Below, in pieces: positions 1 to 7,055 of a stretch of DNA of 10,701 nt. The DNA is from Ruminococcaceae bacterium UBA5396 (GTDB lineage Bacteria > Bacillota > Clostridia > Oscillospirales > Acutalibacteraceae): contig DHOG01000035.1 of NCBI GenBank assembly GCA_002410715.1, forward strand, positions 7,142 through 17,842, written 5' to 3'. The notes beneath the pieces are model-generated. The model searched no databases, had not been told where the DNA came from, and was given only the letters and a program-made list of their open reading frames with translations. Numbering within the stretch: the stretch's first letter is position 1; each line of letters starts with the position of its first letter. A program made the position numbers and the translations under genes.

Positions 1-26
1 TGTCTGAAATATGGAACGACTTAGGG

Positions 27-55
27 TTGCGAAGGGTATTGTGTCGGGTTATAAT
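27..55 (+). promoter_or_regulatory. sigma70/sigmaA-type promoter upstream of the glycosyltransferase gene
   Basis: A TTGCGA -35 box (27-32, four of six consensus bases) is followed after 17 bases by a perfect TATAAT -10 box (50-55). Transcription would start near 62 and give a leader of about 58 bases before the ATG at 120. The glycosyltransferase, pgeF and the membrane protein gene could therefore form a unit of their own. This is a consensus match only, and the region is AT-rich enough that chance matches occur. Confidence 0.5.
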
Positions 56-119
56 ATTACTGATTTGTATAAAAACGTCAATAATAGAGATACCCATTTG
101 AAAGGAAATTGATTGCAGA

Positions 120-1292
120 ATGAAGGTATTGATGGTGCCGTCGTGGTACCCGACGCAGGGCTCTCCACTGCTGGGTACATTTTTTAAAGAGCAGGCAGAG
201 GCGCTGGCCGCACGGGGGATTGAAGTGGCTGTTGCCCATGTAAGTGTCGGAAGCGAGTTTGGCTCCAACAATGGAATACGCCGTGATATAATCAACGGTG
301 TACTTACCTACACATATACTCGCCCCAATCTCACGCCGAGATGGGAATCCGGCAGAAGGATGCAGCGTACATGGATGCTGGAAAGGCTTTATAGAAGAAT
401 CCGGAAGGAGTGGGGCAGACCGGATGTTGTAAATCTTCGTTCTTCCCTCCACGGGTATGAAGCCGTAAAGCTGTGCCGCAAACACGGACTGCCCCTGTTT
501 TTTATGGAGCATTCCTCTTTTGTTATGACAGAAGGGGCTGATAGCCCTGCCTTAAGGAGGCTGCGGGATGTGATGAAAGCGTCGGCAGTTAATGCCTGCG
601 TAAGCAGCGCACTGCAGCAGGTTATGCAGCCGTTTGGTGATACAAGGATTATACCGGACCCGGTGAACGGAGATTTTTTCAAGCCCAATGACCGCCTCCA
701 TGATAAGCAGGAAAGCAAGCACTTTATCTTCCGGGCAATGGGGCAGCTAAGGCCGATTAAGGGTTATGACACCCTAATCCGCGCCTTCGGACTTCTTATA
801 GATGGTACCCATCGAAAAGTGAAGCTTGAAATTGCAGGTGCGGGCGGGATTTATGATTCTTTACAGTCCATCATACGGGAGCTTGGACTGAATGAAAGCT
901 GTGTTCTTGTAGGCACAATCCCGAGGGAGAAAGCAGCAGATTTTATGAATGGCTGTGACTGCTTTATCTGCTCGTCACGTGTTGAAACGCTGTCCTGCGT
1001 ATTGAACGAGGCTGCAGCCTGCGGAAAGCCGGTTATCAGTACCCGATGCGGGGGGCCTATTGATATCGTAACCGAGGAAACAGGTCTGCTTGTTCCGGTT
1101 GATGACCCCCAAGCCATGGCAGCTGCCATGGCAACCATGATGGACACTGCCTCCGATTACAACGCCGACCGCATTCGCGAGCTGACGCTGAGTCGTTTCG
1201 GACGGGCTACTGTCTGCGACATGTTGATTGACGCCTGTCGCACAGCCGCCGAAACCAAATTTCCGCCCAAAAGCGTCGGCTCCAACAGCTGA
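120..1292 (+). CDS. GT4-family (GT-B fold) glycosyltransferase
   Basis: A 390-residue glycosyltransferase that would move a sugar from a nucleotide-sugar donor to a cell-surface or exopolysaccharide acceptor on the cytoplasmic side of the membrane. The N-terminal acceptor domain opens with a short beta strand and a loop containing SWYPT and GTFFKEQAEAL (about residues 8-30), typical of GT4 enzymes. EH at 130-131 lies near the domain boundary. The C-terminal donor domain starts around MGQLRPIKGYDTLIRAF (207-223) and carries the EX7E motif as E289 and E297, then GLLVPVDDP (322-330). Length is normal for the family. The ATG has an AAAGGA site at 101-106, 13 bases upstream; this long gap recurs in the window and fits pairing with the 5' half of the Shine-Dalgarno sequence. 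The gene precedes pgeF by 60 bases. Donor and acceptor cannot be told from the sequence. The fold assignment is firm. Confidence 0.9.
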   Translation: MKVLMVPSWYPTQGSPLLGTFFKEQAEALAARGIEVAVAHVSVGSEFGSNNGIRRDIINGVLTYTYTRPNLTPRWESGRRMQRTWMLERLYRRIRKEWGRPDVVNLRSSLHGYEAVKLCRKHGLPLFFMEHSSFVMTEGADSPALRRLRDVMKASAVNACVSSALQQVMQPFGDTRIIPDPVNGDFFKPNDRLHDKQESKHFIFRAMGQLRPIKGYDTLIRAFGLLIDGTHRKVKLEIAGAGGIYDSLQSIIRELGLNESCVLVGTIPREKAADFMNGCDCFICSSRVETLSCVLNEAAACGKPVISTRCGGPIDIVTEETGLLVPVDDPQAMAAAMATMMDTASDYNADRIRELTLSRFGRATVCDMLIDACRTAAETKFPPKSVGSNS

Positions 1293-1352
1293 CAATCCTG
1301 ATTTATAAACCGGAAGAAAGCCACTAATCTCCAAAGAAAGGGCAGTGATGTC

Positions 1353-2183
1353 ATGGATTTATTAAGCTCTCAAACACTTACAGTTCATGAAAGCAACGGT
1401 GTGGTTTATTATACATTTCCGGCATTTGATGCGCTTGGGTTTATCCGACATGGTTTTTCAACCCGCCTTGGCGGTGTGAGCACCGGTATCTACAAAAGCA
1501 TGAACCTCAGCTTTACCCGCGGAGATGATCCCCATTCAGTCAGAGAGAATTTCAAAAGGTTTTGTCATGCCATTCATGTGGATGCTTCAAACGTTGTGAT
1601 ATCGGCGCAGGAGCATCATACCGCCATTTACAATGTAACAGCTGCCGACTGTGGGCGGGGCATTACACGGGAGCGGGGATATTCAGATATTGACGGGTTG
1701 ATAACAAATCACGCCGAAGTGGTGTTGTGTACCCAGTACGCCGACTGCGTACCCCTTTTCTTTGCCGATCCGGTTAAGAAAGTGGTGGCGACCGCTCATG
1801 CGGGATGGAAAGGTACGGCGGCGCGAATTGGCGCTGTTACGGTTGAACGTATGTGTTCCGATTATGGGTGCAGCCCCAATGCTATCATAGCGGGAATCGG
1901 GCCTTCCATCGGTTTCTGCTGCTTTGAGGTTGATTCCCCTGTATATGAGATTTTTGCTGCAATGGATGAGTCGGACACATCCTGCTTTAAAGATATGGGA
2001 AACGGAAAATATCATGTGGATTTGTGGGAAATTAATCGCCGTGTATTGGTGAAATCTGGGATTGCCACTGAAAATATAACCGTAACCGATCTATGTACAC
2101 GATGCCACCCGGATGTCTTCTGGTCGCATCGTGCAGAGGGTAACACGCGGGGCAGTCTTGCGGCTTTTATCAGTTTGGTGTGA
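1353..2183 (+). CDS. pgeF: peptidoglycan editing factor PgeF (YfiH/YlmD, multicopper-oxidase-like DUF152 fold)
   Basis: A 276-residue cytoplasmic protein of the PgeF family, long called the laccase-domain or DUF152 family. In E. coli the family keeps wrongly incorporated amino acids out of the peptidoglycan stem peptide; some members also show purine nucleoside phosphorylase/deaminase-like activity. Family blocks appear in order: RHGFSTRLGGVS (32-43), QEHHTAIYNV (86-95), YADCVPLFFADP (129-140), HAGWKGTAARIG (149-160), GIGPSIGFCCFEV (181-193), and RCHPDVFWSHRAEGNTRG at the C-terminal end (250-267). H88, C132 and H149 correspond to the conserved His-Cys-His metal site. Length is normal. The start ATG has AGAAAGGG (1335-1342) 10 bases upstream; a nearby ATG at 1348 is out of frame. 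It lies between a glycosyltransferase and a membrane protein gene, consistent with an envelope role. It is complete, with no missing key residue. Confidence 0.95.
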   Translation: MDLLSSQTLTVHESNGVVYYTFPAFDALGFIRHGFSTRLGGVSTGIYKSMNLSFTRGDDPHSVRENFKRFCHAIHVDASNVVISAQEHHTAIYNVTAADCGRGITRERGYSDIDGLITNHAEVVLCTQYADCVPLFFADPVKKVVATAHAGWKGTAARIGAVTVERMCSDYGCSPNAIIAGIGPSIGFCCFEVDSPVYEIFAAMDESDTSCFKDMGNGKYHVDLWEINRRVLVKSGIATENITVTDLCTRCHPDVFWSHRAEGNTRGSLAAFISLV

Positions 2184-2231
2184 GTTATTCGAGCAATAAC
2201 ACAAAATGACATTTTTGCCGAAAGGAAATGA

Positions 2232-3212
2232 GTGTCTATGCCATATCATCTAGCTGACTTGGCTCTGTACTTTTTTATTTACAGCTTCTGCGGCTGGCTG
2301 ATGGAATCCATCCTGTGTTCAATACAGGAGCGCCGTATGGTAAACCGCGGCTTTTTAAGCGGCCCCGTTTGTCCGATTTACGGCTGCGCGGTGGTTTTGA
2401 TGCTGCTTTTGCTGATACCGGTCCGCGACGGGATGGATAATCTGCCCAGAGCGGTGATTGTAATGTTCTTTTCCGGTACCATGCTGGCGACCATGGTTGA
2501 ATACTGCATTTCGTGGTTGATGGAAAAACTGTTTCATGCCAGATGGTGGGATTATTCCCATATGCGGTTCAGTTTAAACGGCCGTGTGAATCTGATTATT
2601 TCTCTGATATGGGGCGGGCTTGCAACTCTATTTCTATACTTGATACAGCCTGTCTTTGAGAATCTGGTCGGCAAGCTTTATTTGCTTGGCAGCAGTGTTC
2701 CGTACATAATTGCAGGGGTATTAATCGGCATATTGACAATCGATCTTCTCATCTCATCTCTGGTCGCCCTGCGAATCGGTAACAAACTTGACCTGCTGGA
2801 ACAGTGGTCCGAGCTGATACGCGGGTATAAAGAAAGTCTCGAGCTTCCTACTCGGGAAGAGATTCTAAAAAAGATAGAGGGAATTTATAAAAGAATTACC
2901 GAACGTGGCAAACCCAAAAAATTATTTGATAGGAAACCAGAAGCAAATCCGCCCACCGAGCTGCATATTCTTGCCTTGGATGTGCTGCGCCGCCGGCTTC
3001 ACGAATATGCGAATGAGTCCCGTATAAAGCGTGAATCCTTGATGGCGGGAACACGCTACCTTCAAAAGCGTATGCTTCGTGCCTTTCCTCACTTGAAACG
3101 GCAAGGAAACTCCTCATCCCTTAAAGATTGGAAACGGCATATCGATAAGGGCAAACGGGGTGACAGCGTACAGAATGAAAAGGTAATGGAACACTCGGCT
3201 GAGGATCATTAG
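2232..3212 (+). CDS. CmpB/DUF1113-family polytopic membrane protein (putative ABC transporter permease)
   Basis: A 326-residue membrane protein of the family often annotated 'putative ABC transporter permease' (CmpB type), common in Firmicutes and of unproven function. Recognisable family blocks are YSFCGWLMESILCSIQERR (17-35), VNRGFLSGPVCPIYG (37-51), and WWDYSHMRFSLNGRVNL (105-121). Five hydrophobic segments are visible at about 8-28, 44-64, 72-98, 117-140 and 153-180. The remaining 145 or so residues are hydrophilic and strongly basic, rich in Lys, Arg and Glu, and should be cytoplasmic. The GTG at 2232 is taken as start because AAAGGA (2221-2226) ends 5 bases before it; the ATG at 2238, 11 bases from the same site, is equally possible and removes only two residues. 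It is 48 bases downstream of pgeF, with no convincing terminator between, and is the last gene before the terminator at 3239-3273. No ATP-binding partner is present, so a transporter role is not shown. Confidence 0.82.
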   Translation: MSMPYHLADLALYFFIYSFCGWLMESILCSIQERRMVNRGFLSGPVCPIYGCAVVLMLLLLIPVRDGMDNLPRAVIVMFFSGTMLATMVEYCISWLMEKLFHARWWDYSHMRFSLNGRVNLIISLIWGGLATLFLYLIQPVFENLVGKLYLLGSSVPYIIAGVLIGILTIDLLISSLVALRIGNKLDLLEQWSELIRGYKESLELPTREEILKKIEGIYKRITERGKPKKLFDRKPEANPPTELHILALDVLRRRLHEYANESRIKRESLMAGTRYLQKRMLRAFPHLKRQGNSSSLKDWKRHIDKGKRGDSVQNEKVMEHSAEDH

Positions 3213-3238
3213 TCGTATCTAGCGTTTCATCGATATAT

Positions 3239-3273
3239 AAAGAGGGTGCTGCATTTTTGCGGCACCCTCTTTT
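3239..3273. terminator. bidirectional Rho-independent terminator between convergent units
   Basis: A perfect 11-bp inverted repeat, AAAGAGGGTGC (3239-3249) and GCACCCTCTTT (3262-3272), encloses a 12-base loop. On the + strand the stem ends in a short T run (CTCTTTTAA). On the - strand it also ends in CTCTTTATATAT. It lies 26 bases after the stop of the + strand membrane protein gene and 5 bases beyond the stop of the - strand Big_2 pseudopilin gene, so it can serve both converging transcripts. Confidence 0.88.
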
Positions 3274-3277
3274 AAGC

Positions 3278-4351
3278 CTATTTCGTTATTTTAATCTCAA
3301 TGGTATCCGAAAGTCCAGATCCATCCTTGGATCTGGCAGTTACCACAACCGATTTGTTATGGGTATACCCGGCTGTCAAAACACCGTCCTGGCTGATGGA
3401 TGCAAGCGAAGGATCATCAACCGACCATTCAAGCTGCTGGTTGGAGGCGTTATCCGGAGATATATCCACGATTAAAGTCAGCTGCTTGCCAACCTGTATT
3501 TTTTTTTTGTTTTGGTTTGAAAACTTTAAGGTTTTCATAATAATTTCCTGATTGCGGATAATAATCTGCTTGGCTCCTGAGACCCCTGATCCGTCAAGCG
3601 CGGTTGCGGTTACTACAACCGTTCCATTTTTCAACGGTGTCAGCACGCCTTCCTGCGAAATTCTGGCATTGTCAGGATCATCCACCGACCAGGCAACTCC
3701 TTTATTACCGGCATCCTCCGGATATACGTCGGCACTCATCTGCATGGTCTCGCCAAGCACATCAATGGTGCTGTAGCTGCTGAATACGCTGATGGCTGAT
3801 ACCGGAATATTGGACAGACCATAGGAAACGCAGCTGCCTTGCTGTTCACCAGTTATGCTTTTATAAATAAGGTTATTGATAAATATTTTTGAACTGATGG
3901 AGTACAGTATGTTTCCTTCTTTTTTAATTGCAAGGTTTACCTCAACCACTTTTTCATTGACCGGACTGAATTGCATGCTGCAAGAGAAATTTGGGTAGCC
4001 ACCCGGAGAAGCAATGGGATTTGCCCCCGAACCGGGAGTTTGTCTCATGATAGTCCCGTCATCGAGATATAAATAGCGCATATTTTGATTAAATTCGTAC
4101 GGAACAGTTGCTTCAATGTTCAGCTGATCTGCATAGCGAAGCTCGCCTTCAATAATCTGCAAATACAGCTTTGCGAGATTCTGCACCGTTCCATAATCAT
4201 CCACACTTTGATTCAGCCTTACGGTCAAGATCGAAAAGGAGGCAATCATGAGTAGCAGCATGGAGGCAATCGCCATGGATACCACAAGCTCAATCAGAGT
4301 GAAGCCTCTGCGACCTGTAGCTTGAAAAGGCTGGTTTGCTTTTGGTACCAC
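3278..4351 (-). CDS. PilW/GspJ-like prepilin with two C-terminal Big_2 Ig-like domains
   Basis: A minor pilin/pseudopilin of 357 residues from the start chosen here. The class III prepilin signal is RRG/FTLIE: cleavage after G16, F17 at +1 and E21 at +5, followed by a hydrophobic helix to about residue 42. The middle part (about 45-180) is a pilin-like globular region with LNQSV and LAKLYLQIIEGELRYA, as in J-type pseudopilins. Two tandem Big_2 domains follow (about 184-267 and 273-356), each with a WSVDDP block, then ISQ(E/D)GVLT and VVVTA...DGSG. Such domains usually bind partners or extend surface adhesins. The GTG at 4351 is preferred because GAGAGG (4366-4361) lies 9 bases upstream. The TTG at 4372 overlaps the preceding stop as TTGA but has no clear ribosome binding site. 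A ten-A run (3499-3508) lies between the two Big_2 domains. This is the last gene of the pilus operon. The family call is firm; the adhesin role is inferred. Confidence 0.85.
   Translation of the reverse strand: MVPKANQPFQATGRRGFTLIELVVSMAIASMLLLMIASFSILTVRLNQSVDDYGTVQNLAKLYLQIIEGELRYADQLNIEATVPYEFNQNMRYLYLDDGTIMRQTPGSGANPIASPGGYPNFSCSMQFSPVNEKVVEVNLAIKKEGNILYSISSKIFINNLIYKSITGEQQGSCVSYGLSNIPVSAISVFSSYSTIDVLGETMQMSADVYPEDAGNKGVAWSVDDPDNARISQEGVLTPLKNGTVVVTATALDGSGVSGAKQIIIRNQEIIMKTLKFSNQNKKKIQVGKQLTLIVDISPDNASNQQLEWSVDDPSLASISQDGVLTAGYTHNKSVVVTARSKDGSGLSDTIEIKITK
3499..3508 (-). repeat. poly(A)10 tract (coding strand) between the two Big_2 domains
   Basis: Ten consecutive T on the + strand read as ten A in the - strand coding sequence, forming Lys282-Lys284 and the first base of the next codon. 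Loss of one A leads to a TGA stop after six altered residues (protein of about 290 residues). Gain of one A leads to a TAA stop after sixteen (about 300 residues). Either change removes only the second Big_2 domain. Runs of this length are known to be prone to replication and transcription slippage. Confidence 0.85.
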
Positions 4352-4368
4352 ACCGTAACACCTCTCAA

Positions 4369-4719
4369 TCAATCGGGAATGAAAAAGTAGTAGGTAGAAT
4401 CTTGATCCTTATTTTTTCCGATAATAAAATTGCCGGAAGCATCTATGGTAACGCCTCCAAAATCAATCGAAAAATTTCCGCTTTGCTCATTGGTGACCGA
4501 TAGATTGCCGTCCGGATCAAAGCCGGCAAGCTTATTTTCAATTCCGGCTGCCGCATCCTTTTGCCCTTTTTTAAGATTGGCATTGGTCACAACCGTTTGA
4601 AATGAGGATCCAAAAACAGCCATGATAAAAACAGCAAGGATAGACAGGATTGCAAGACTTACCACGACCTCAACCAGAGTCATGCCTTTTTTTGATTTCA
4701 GAAGCTTTGGTTTTATCAT
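4369..4719 (-). CDS. PilV/GspI-like minor prepilin
   Basis: A 116-residue type IV prepilin. A short basic leader (KPKLLKSKKG) ends at G12. Cleavage there gives M13 at +1, with TLVE placing E17 at +5, then a hydrophobic helix to about residue 36 (VVVSLAILSILAVFIMAVFG). The MTLVEVVVSLAI form resembles the PilV/GspI subgroup more than major pilins. The remaining 80 residues are a small hydrophilic, Gly/Asp/Asn-rich domain without cysteines, which is short for a major pilin. The ATG start overlaps the stop of the PilX-like gene as ATGA (4716-4719), which points to translational coupling. Its own stop overlaps the TTG that could open the next gene. Expected to be processed by a prepilin peptidase encoded elsewhere. 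The prepilin call is firm. The I-type assignment rests on sequence style and gene order. Confidence 0.85.
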   Translation of the reverse strand: MIKPKLLKSKKGMTLVEVVVSLAILSILAVFIMAVFGSSFQTVVTNANLKKGQKDAAAGIENKLAGFDPDGNLSVTNEQSGNFSIDFGGVTIDASGNFIIGKNKDQDSTYYFFIPD

Positions 4720-6251
4720 TTGTCATCCCAGCTTTCTATAATCCATGCTCCTTCTCCCGGAATGTAAGAGCCGGAATCAAAAATTTTCAAAGGTGTACCG
4801 TCAAGGTCGGGTTTGCTGTAATGGAACATAACGTTGCTGTTTATATTGGCGTATTTTACGATACAAGAGCCGACAAATTTATAGGTTTCAAGGGGAGAAC
4901 CGGAGGCATTAATCGTGCCCTGGGGTAGATAAACACAGGCATCCAGCTCGGAGTTGTTGTTGAGGCTGATGGTCTGTTCACCATCTCCGATTATAAAAAG
5001 ACGGGGGCTGGAGCTCATTACCTGCATGCCAATGTATTCATTTGAATTGACAGAAATAGACGAGTTACCGGTCATATAAATAATCACATTGTGCCTACCG
5101 TCACTTACAACTTCGATATCGACACCGTTTGTAAGGCTAAACGTGGTATTGTCCAGCAAAAGATTGATATCTTTTGCTGTTGCGTCAATGGTTAATGTTG
5201 TACCCCATTGCATCTGATTGATCTGAGAAACCACAGCCGGTGTAATTGTTCCGCTGTCTGAGATTGTTTTGTTGCTGATAACCACCGAGTTATAAAGCTC
5301 GGGCATCTGCGCCCTGGTAGGGACATTTATGACAGGCAGGGCAGGGGCTGTATAAGGGCTGGAATCCAACGGGCTATAATCGGTGATGTTTGTTGCGCCT
5401 CCGGACACAAAAGAAGAGACATTGCCCCATGCGGTGGTTACTTTGCCTCCATAGAGCAGGCTGCCGTGCAATTTTGCTTCACCTGCAAAATGTGCATTGT
5501 TTCCGATCACGGCGTCTTGTCTAATGCTGCCGTTGAGCATGGTCAGCGATCCGTCAACAAATGCGCTCCCGCTTATTTCCGCGTTGCCGTCCATTTTTAA
5601 GTCGCCTTTTGAATACAAATCACCCGCTACCAAGGAGCCGTTTTGCAGATAAACGTTTCCAAAGCTAAAAAGACCTTTGGTGGTGTTTCCGGAACCGCTC
5701 ATGGTTGTAGTACCCTTCACCACGATAAAATCGCTGATGCTGCTACCCTGTGACAGATTTAAATTGCCGTCGACATAGACGCTTCCGTTTAATTTGCATT
5801 GGCCAAACCCGGTGCCGTCTCCGTTGACGTAAACGACATTATCGGTGGGCAATATTCCCGACGGAGCGGGGGGGCGGATCAGATATGCTGATACTGTGTC
5901 TGTCTGCCCTTGATAGGTTGCTGTGACCTTGACTTTCATTTTGCTCTGGCTGATATAGGATACATCCACCGTATAGTCGCCCATATTCGGCAAGCTGCCT
6001 TTACCCTGGCTGTTGGTCATACTTTCGATTCGCTGCGCATTGTCTGCGTTTTGGATGATATATTGCGCCACCGAACCGGCCACCGATTTGGCTGTATAGT
6101 ACACCTGCTGCTGGCTATGCTGAACTTTTGTAGTCTGAGTGGATGTGATCGAGGCAGAAAGAGCGATTGCAGACAAAATAGACACAACAAGGAAAAAACA
6201 GACTACCCACGCGAGAATATAACCGCCCTCTTTTTTAAAGATGCGGATCAA
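4716..6251 (-). CDS. PilX/GspK-like pilus protein with beta-helix-like repeat body
   Basis: A 511-residue envelope protein. The N-terminus, IFKKEGGYILAWVVCFFLV, is followed by a hydrophobic helix (about 12-36) and a Gln/Ser/Thr-rich stretch, as in PilX and GspK proteins. There is no Glu five residues after the likely cleavage Gly, a feature I associate with K-type pseudopilins. Residues 150-274 consist of short imperfect repeats (NGSVYVDGNL, NGSLVAGDLYSKGDLKM, DGNAEISGSAFVDGSL) like those of bactofilin-type beta-helices. A Pro-rich linker (294-311) leads to a second Gly/Asn-rich beta-repeat part (334-484). The start is the TTG at 6251: a near-perfect AAAGGAGG lies 7 bases upstream, inside the six extra codons that the first TTG (6269) would add. 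A hairpin separates it from pilO, and its end overlaps the next gene as ATGA. Much larger than most PilX proteins. Role at the fibre tip is inferred. Confidence 0.75.
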   Translation of the reverse strand: MIRIFKKEGGYILAWVVCFFLVVSILSAIALSASITSTQTTKVQHSQQQVYYTAKSVAGSVAQYIIQNADNAQRIESMTNSQGKGSLPNMGDYTVDVSYISQSKMKVKVTATYQGQTDTVSAYLIRPPAPSGILPTDNVVYVNGDGTGFGQCKLNGSVYVDGNLNLSQGSSISDFIVVKGTTTMSGSGNTTKGLFSFGNVYLQNGSLVAGDLYSKGDLKMDGNAEISGSAFVDGSLTMLNGSIRQDAVIGNNAHFAGEAKLHGSLLYGGKVTTAWGNVSSFVSGGATNITDYSPLDSSPYTAPALPVINVPTRAQMPELYNSVVISNKTISDSGTITPAVVSQINQMQWGTTLTIDATAKDINLLLDNTTFSLTNGVDIEVVSDGRHNVIIYMTGNSSISVNSNEYIGMQVMSSSPRLFIIGDGEQTISLNNNSELDACVYLPQGTINASGSPLETYKFVGSCIVKYANINSNVMFHYSKPDLDGTPLKIFDSGSYIPGEGAWIIESWDDK

Positions 6252-6280
6252 TTCTACTCCTCCTTTCAATTTGGAAGGGC

Positions 6281-6317
6281 AGTCGATTACGGGTTACATT
6301 AGACGATGTAACCGACT
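6281..6317 (-). promoter_or_regulatory. intercistronic hairpin between pilO and the PilX-like gene
   Basis: In the operon transcript GGTTACAT and ATGTAACC (6313-6306 and 6299-6292) form a perfect 8-bp stem with a 6-base loop. A further AGTC/GACT pairing (6314-6317 with 6281-6284) can close the base after a 7-base bulge. The base of the stem overlaps the pilO stop codon. No T run follows, so it does not look like a simple intrinsic terminator. It could be an RNA stability or processing element that sets different levels for machine and pilin genes. Confidence 0.5.
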
Positions 6318-7053
6318 AGCCTGCAAAGGGATTGGGTTTTCCGGACGGATTTGGAAGGGTATCCGCTGAGAAAATATCATTTACGTTTTTAGCAATCCCG
6401 TAGCATTCTGCCGTAATGCTGACCACAAAAGGCTTGTCCTCATGCTGTGTCATATCCAGGGATGAAATCCGGATCAGCCTTCCGCTATGATTGATTTGAT
6501 CAATCAGCTGAAGTCCCTGATTGTACGTTCCCTTAAACTGCAGTGATACCGTTACCATTTCAATAAGATCATCGGGTGAGCCTGTTTTGTTGTTAACTAT
6601 TGGCTTGTTTTCCCCTGATGTTTTATTGCTCTGGTTCATTTCTCTCAGTTGGTTGGCTGCTTCTTTCGCCGGATAGGATGTTTCGAAATCAACAACCTGA
6701 TGTTTTGCCACTTGAGTTATTGTCTTGCCGGTCATGGTGAAAGAATCATATCGTATCTTTACTGTTTCAGCCATTTTCTGAAAAAATATATGAAGATTAT
6801 CTGTTTCAATCTCAGGCAAGAAGCGTACGGAATCGGTCAATATCTGCTGCTCCAGCTCTTGGTTGTTGTTCTTCATCAATGTTTCCATTAGTTTGTTTTG
6901 TTCCAGCTCATCCCGATTGCTTATTGCCTGCGTTCGCTCTTCTTTTGCTGCGGCAATATATTCTATCTGGGGTTCAATCAAAAGCTTAAACCCACCCAGA
7001 AGGATAACAACGGCTGCCAGAATCACAATTAAAGCCTTTTCTCTCCTGTTCAC
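6316..7053 (-). CDS. pilO: PilO-like type IV pilus alignment-complex protein
   Basis: A 245-residue bitopic inner-membrane protein. It has a short basic cytoplasmic start (MNRREKALIV), one membrane helix (about 6-25), a coiled-coil-like segment rich in Glu, Gln and Asn (about 31-73), and a C-terminal ferredoxin-like domain (about 165-223). That last domain contains VTVSLQFKGTYNQGLQLIDQI followed shortly by LIRISSLDM, the characteristic PilO pattern. PilO pairs with PilN and couples the cytoplasmic PilM ring and motor to the growing fibre. The GTG at 7053 is chosen because GGAAAGGTGG lies 7 bases upstream; the in-frame TTG at 7059 is only one base from that site. Two bases separate it from the pilN stop, which suggests coupled translation. 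The C-terminal tail is Pro/Asn-rich. GspM is the type II secretion equivalent, but the PilM-PilN context favours PilO. Confidence 0.85.
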   Translation of the reverse strand: MNRREKALIVILAAVVILLGGFKLLIEPQIEYIAAAKEERTQAISNRDELEQNKLMETLMKNNNQELEQQILTDSVRFLPEIETDNLHIFFQKMAETVKIRYDSFTMTGKTITQVAKHQVVDFETSYPAKEAANQLREMNQSNKTSGENKPIVNNKTGSPDDLIEMVTVSLQFKGTYNQGLQLIDQINHSGRLIRISSLDMTQHEDKPFVVSITAECYGIAKNVNDIFSADTLPNPSGKPNPFAG

Positions 7054-7055
7054 CG

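Noticed and set aside
3..101. An open + strand frame from the window edge to a TGA at 99-101, possibly the end of an upstream gene.
   Set aside because: It has no recognisable family signal and a strong promoter-like sequence (27-55) lies within it. Another frame ends at 24. Which, if any, is the true upstream gene end cannot be decided from 100 bases.
2184..2200. GTTATT/AATAAC hairpin right after the pgeF stop as a terminator.
   Set aside because: The stem is only 6 AT-rich bp and is not followed directly by a T run; read-through into the next gene seems more likely.
3300..3776. Two consecutive + strand open frames opposite the Big_2 domains.
   Set aside because: Their repeated composition is simply the complement of the two Big_2 repeats, and there is no start signal.
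4684..4690. A run of seven A in the coding strand of the PilV-like gene, considered as a slippage or -1 frameshift site.
   Set aside because: It encodes the Lys-Lys before the conserved Gly of the prepilin signal, is of ordinary length, and no useful alternative product follows a shift there.
5910..6302. A 130-codon + strand open frame opposite the PilX-like gene.
   Set aside because: It is a shadow of the - strand gene: no ribosome binding site, no family resemblance, and it runs through the intercistronic hairpin.
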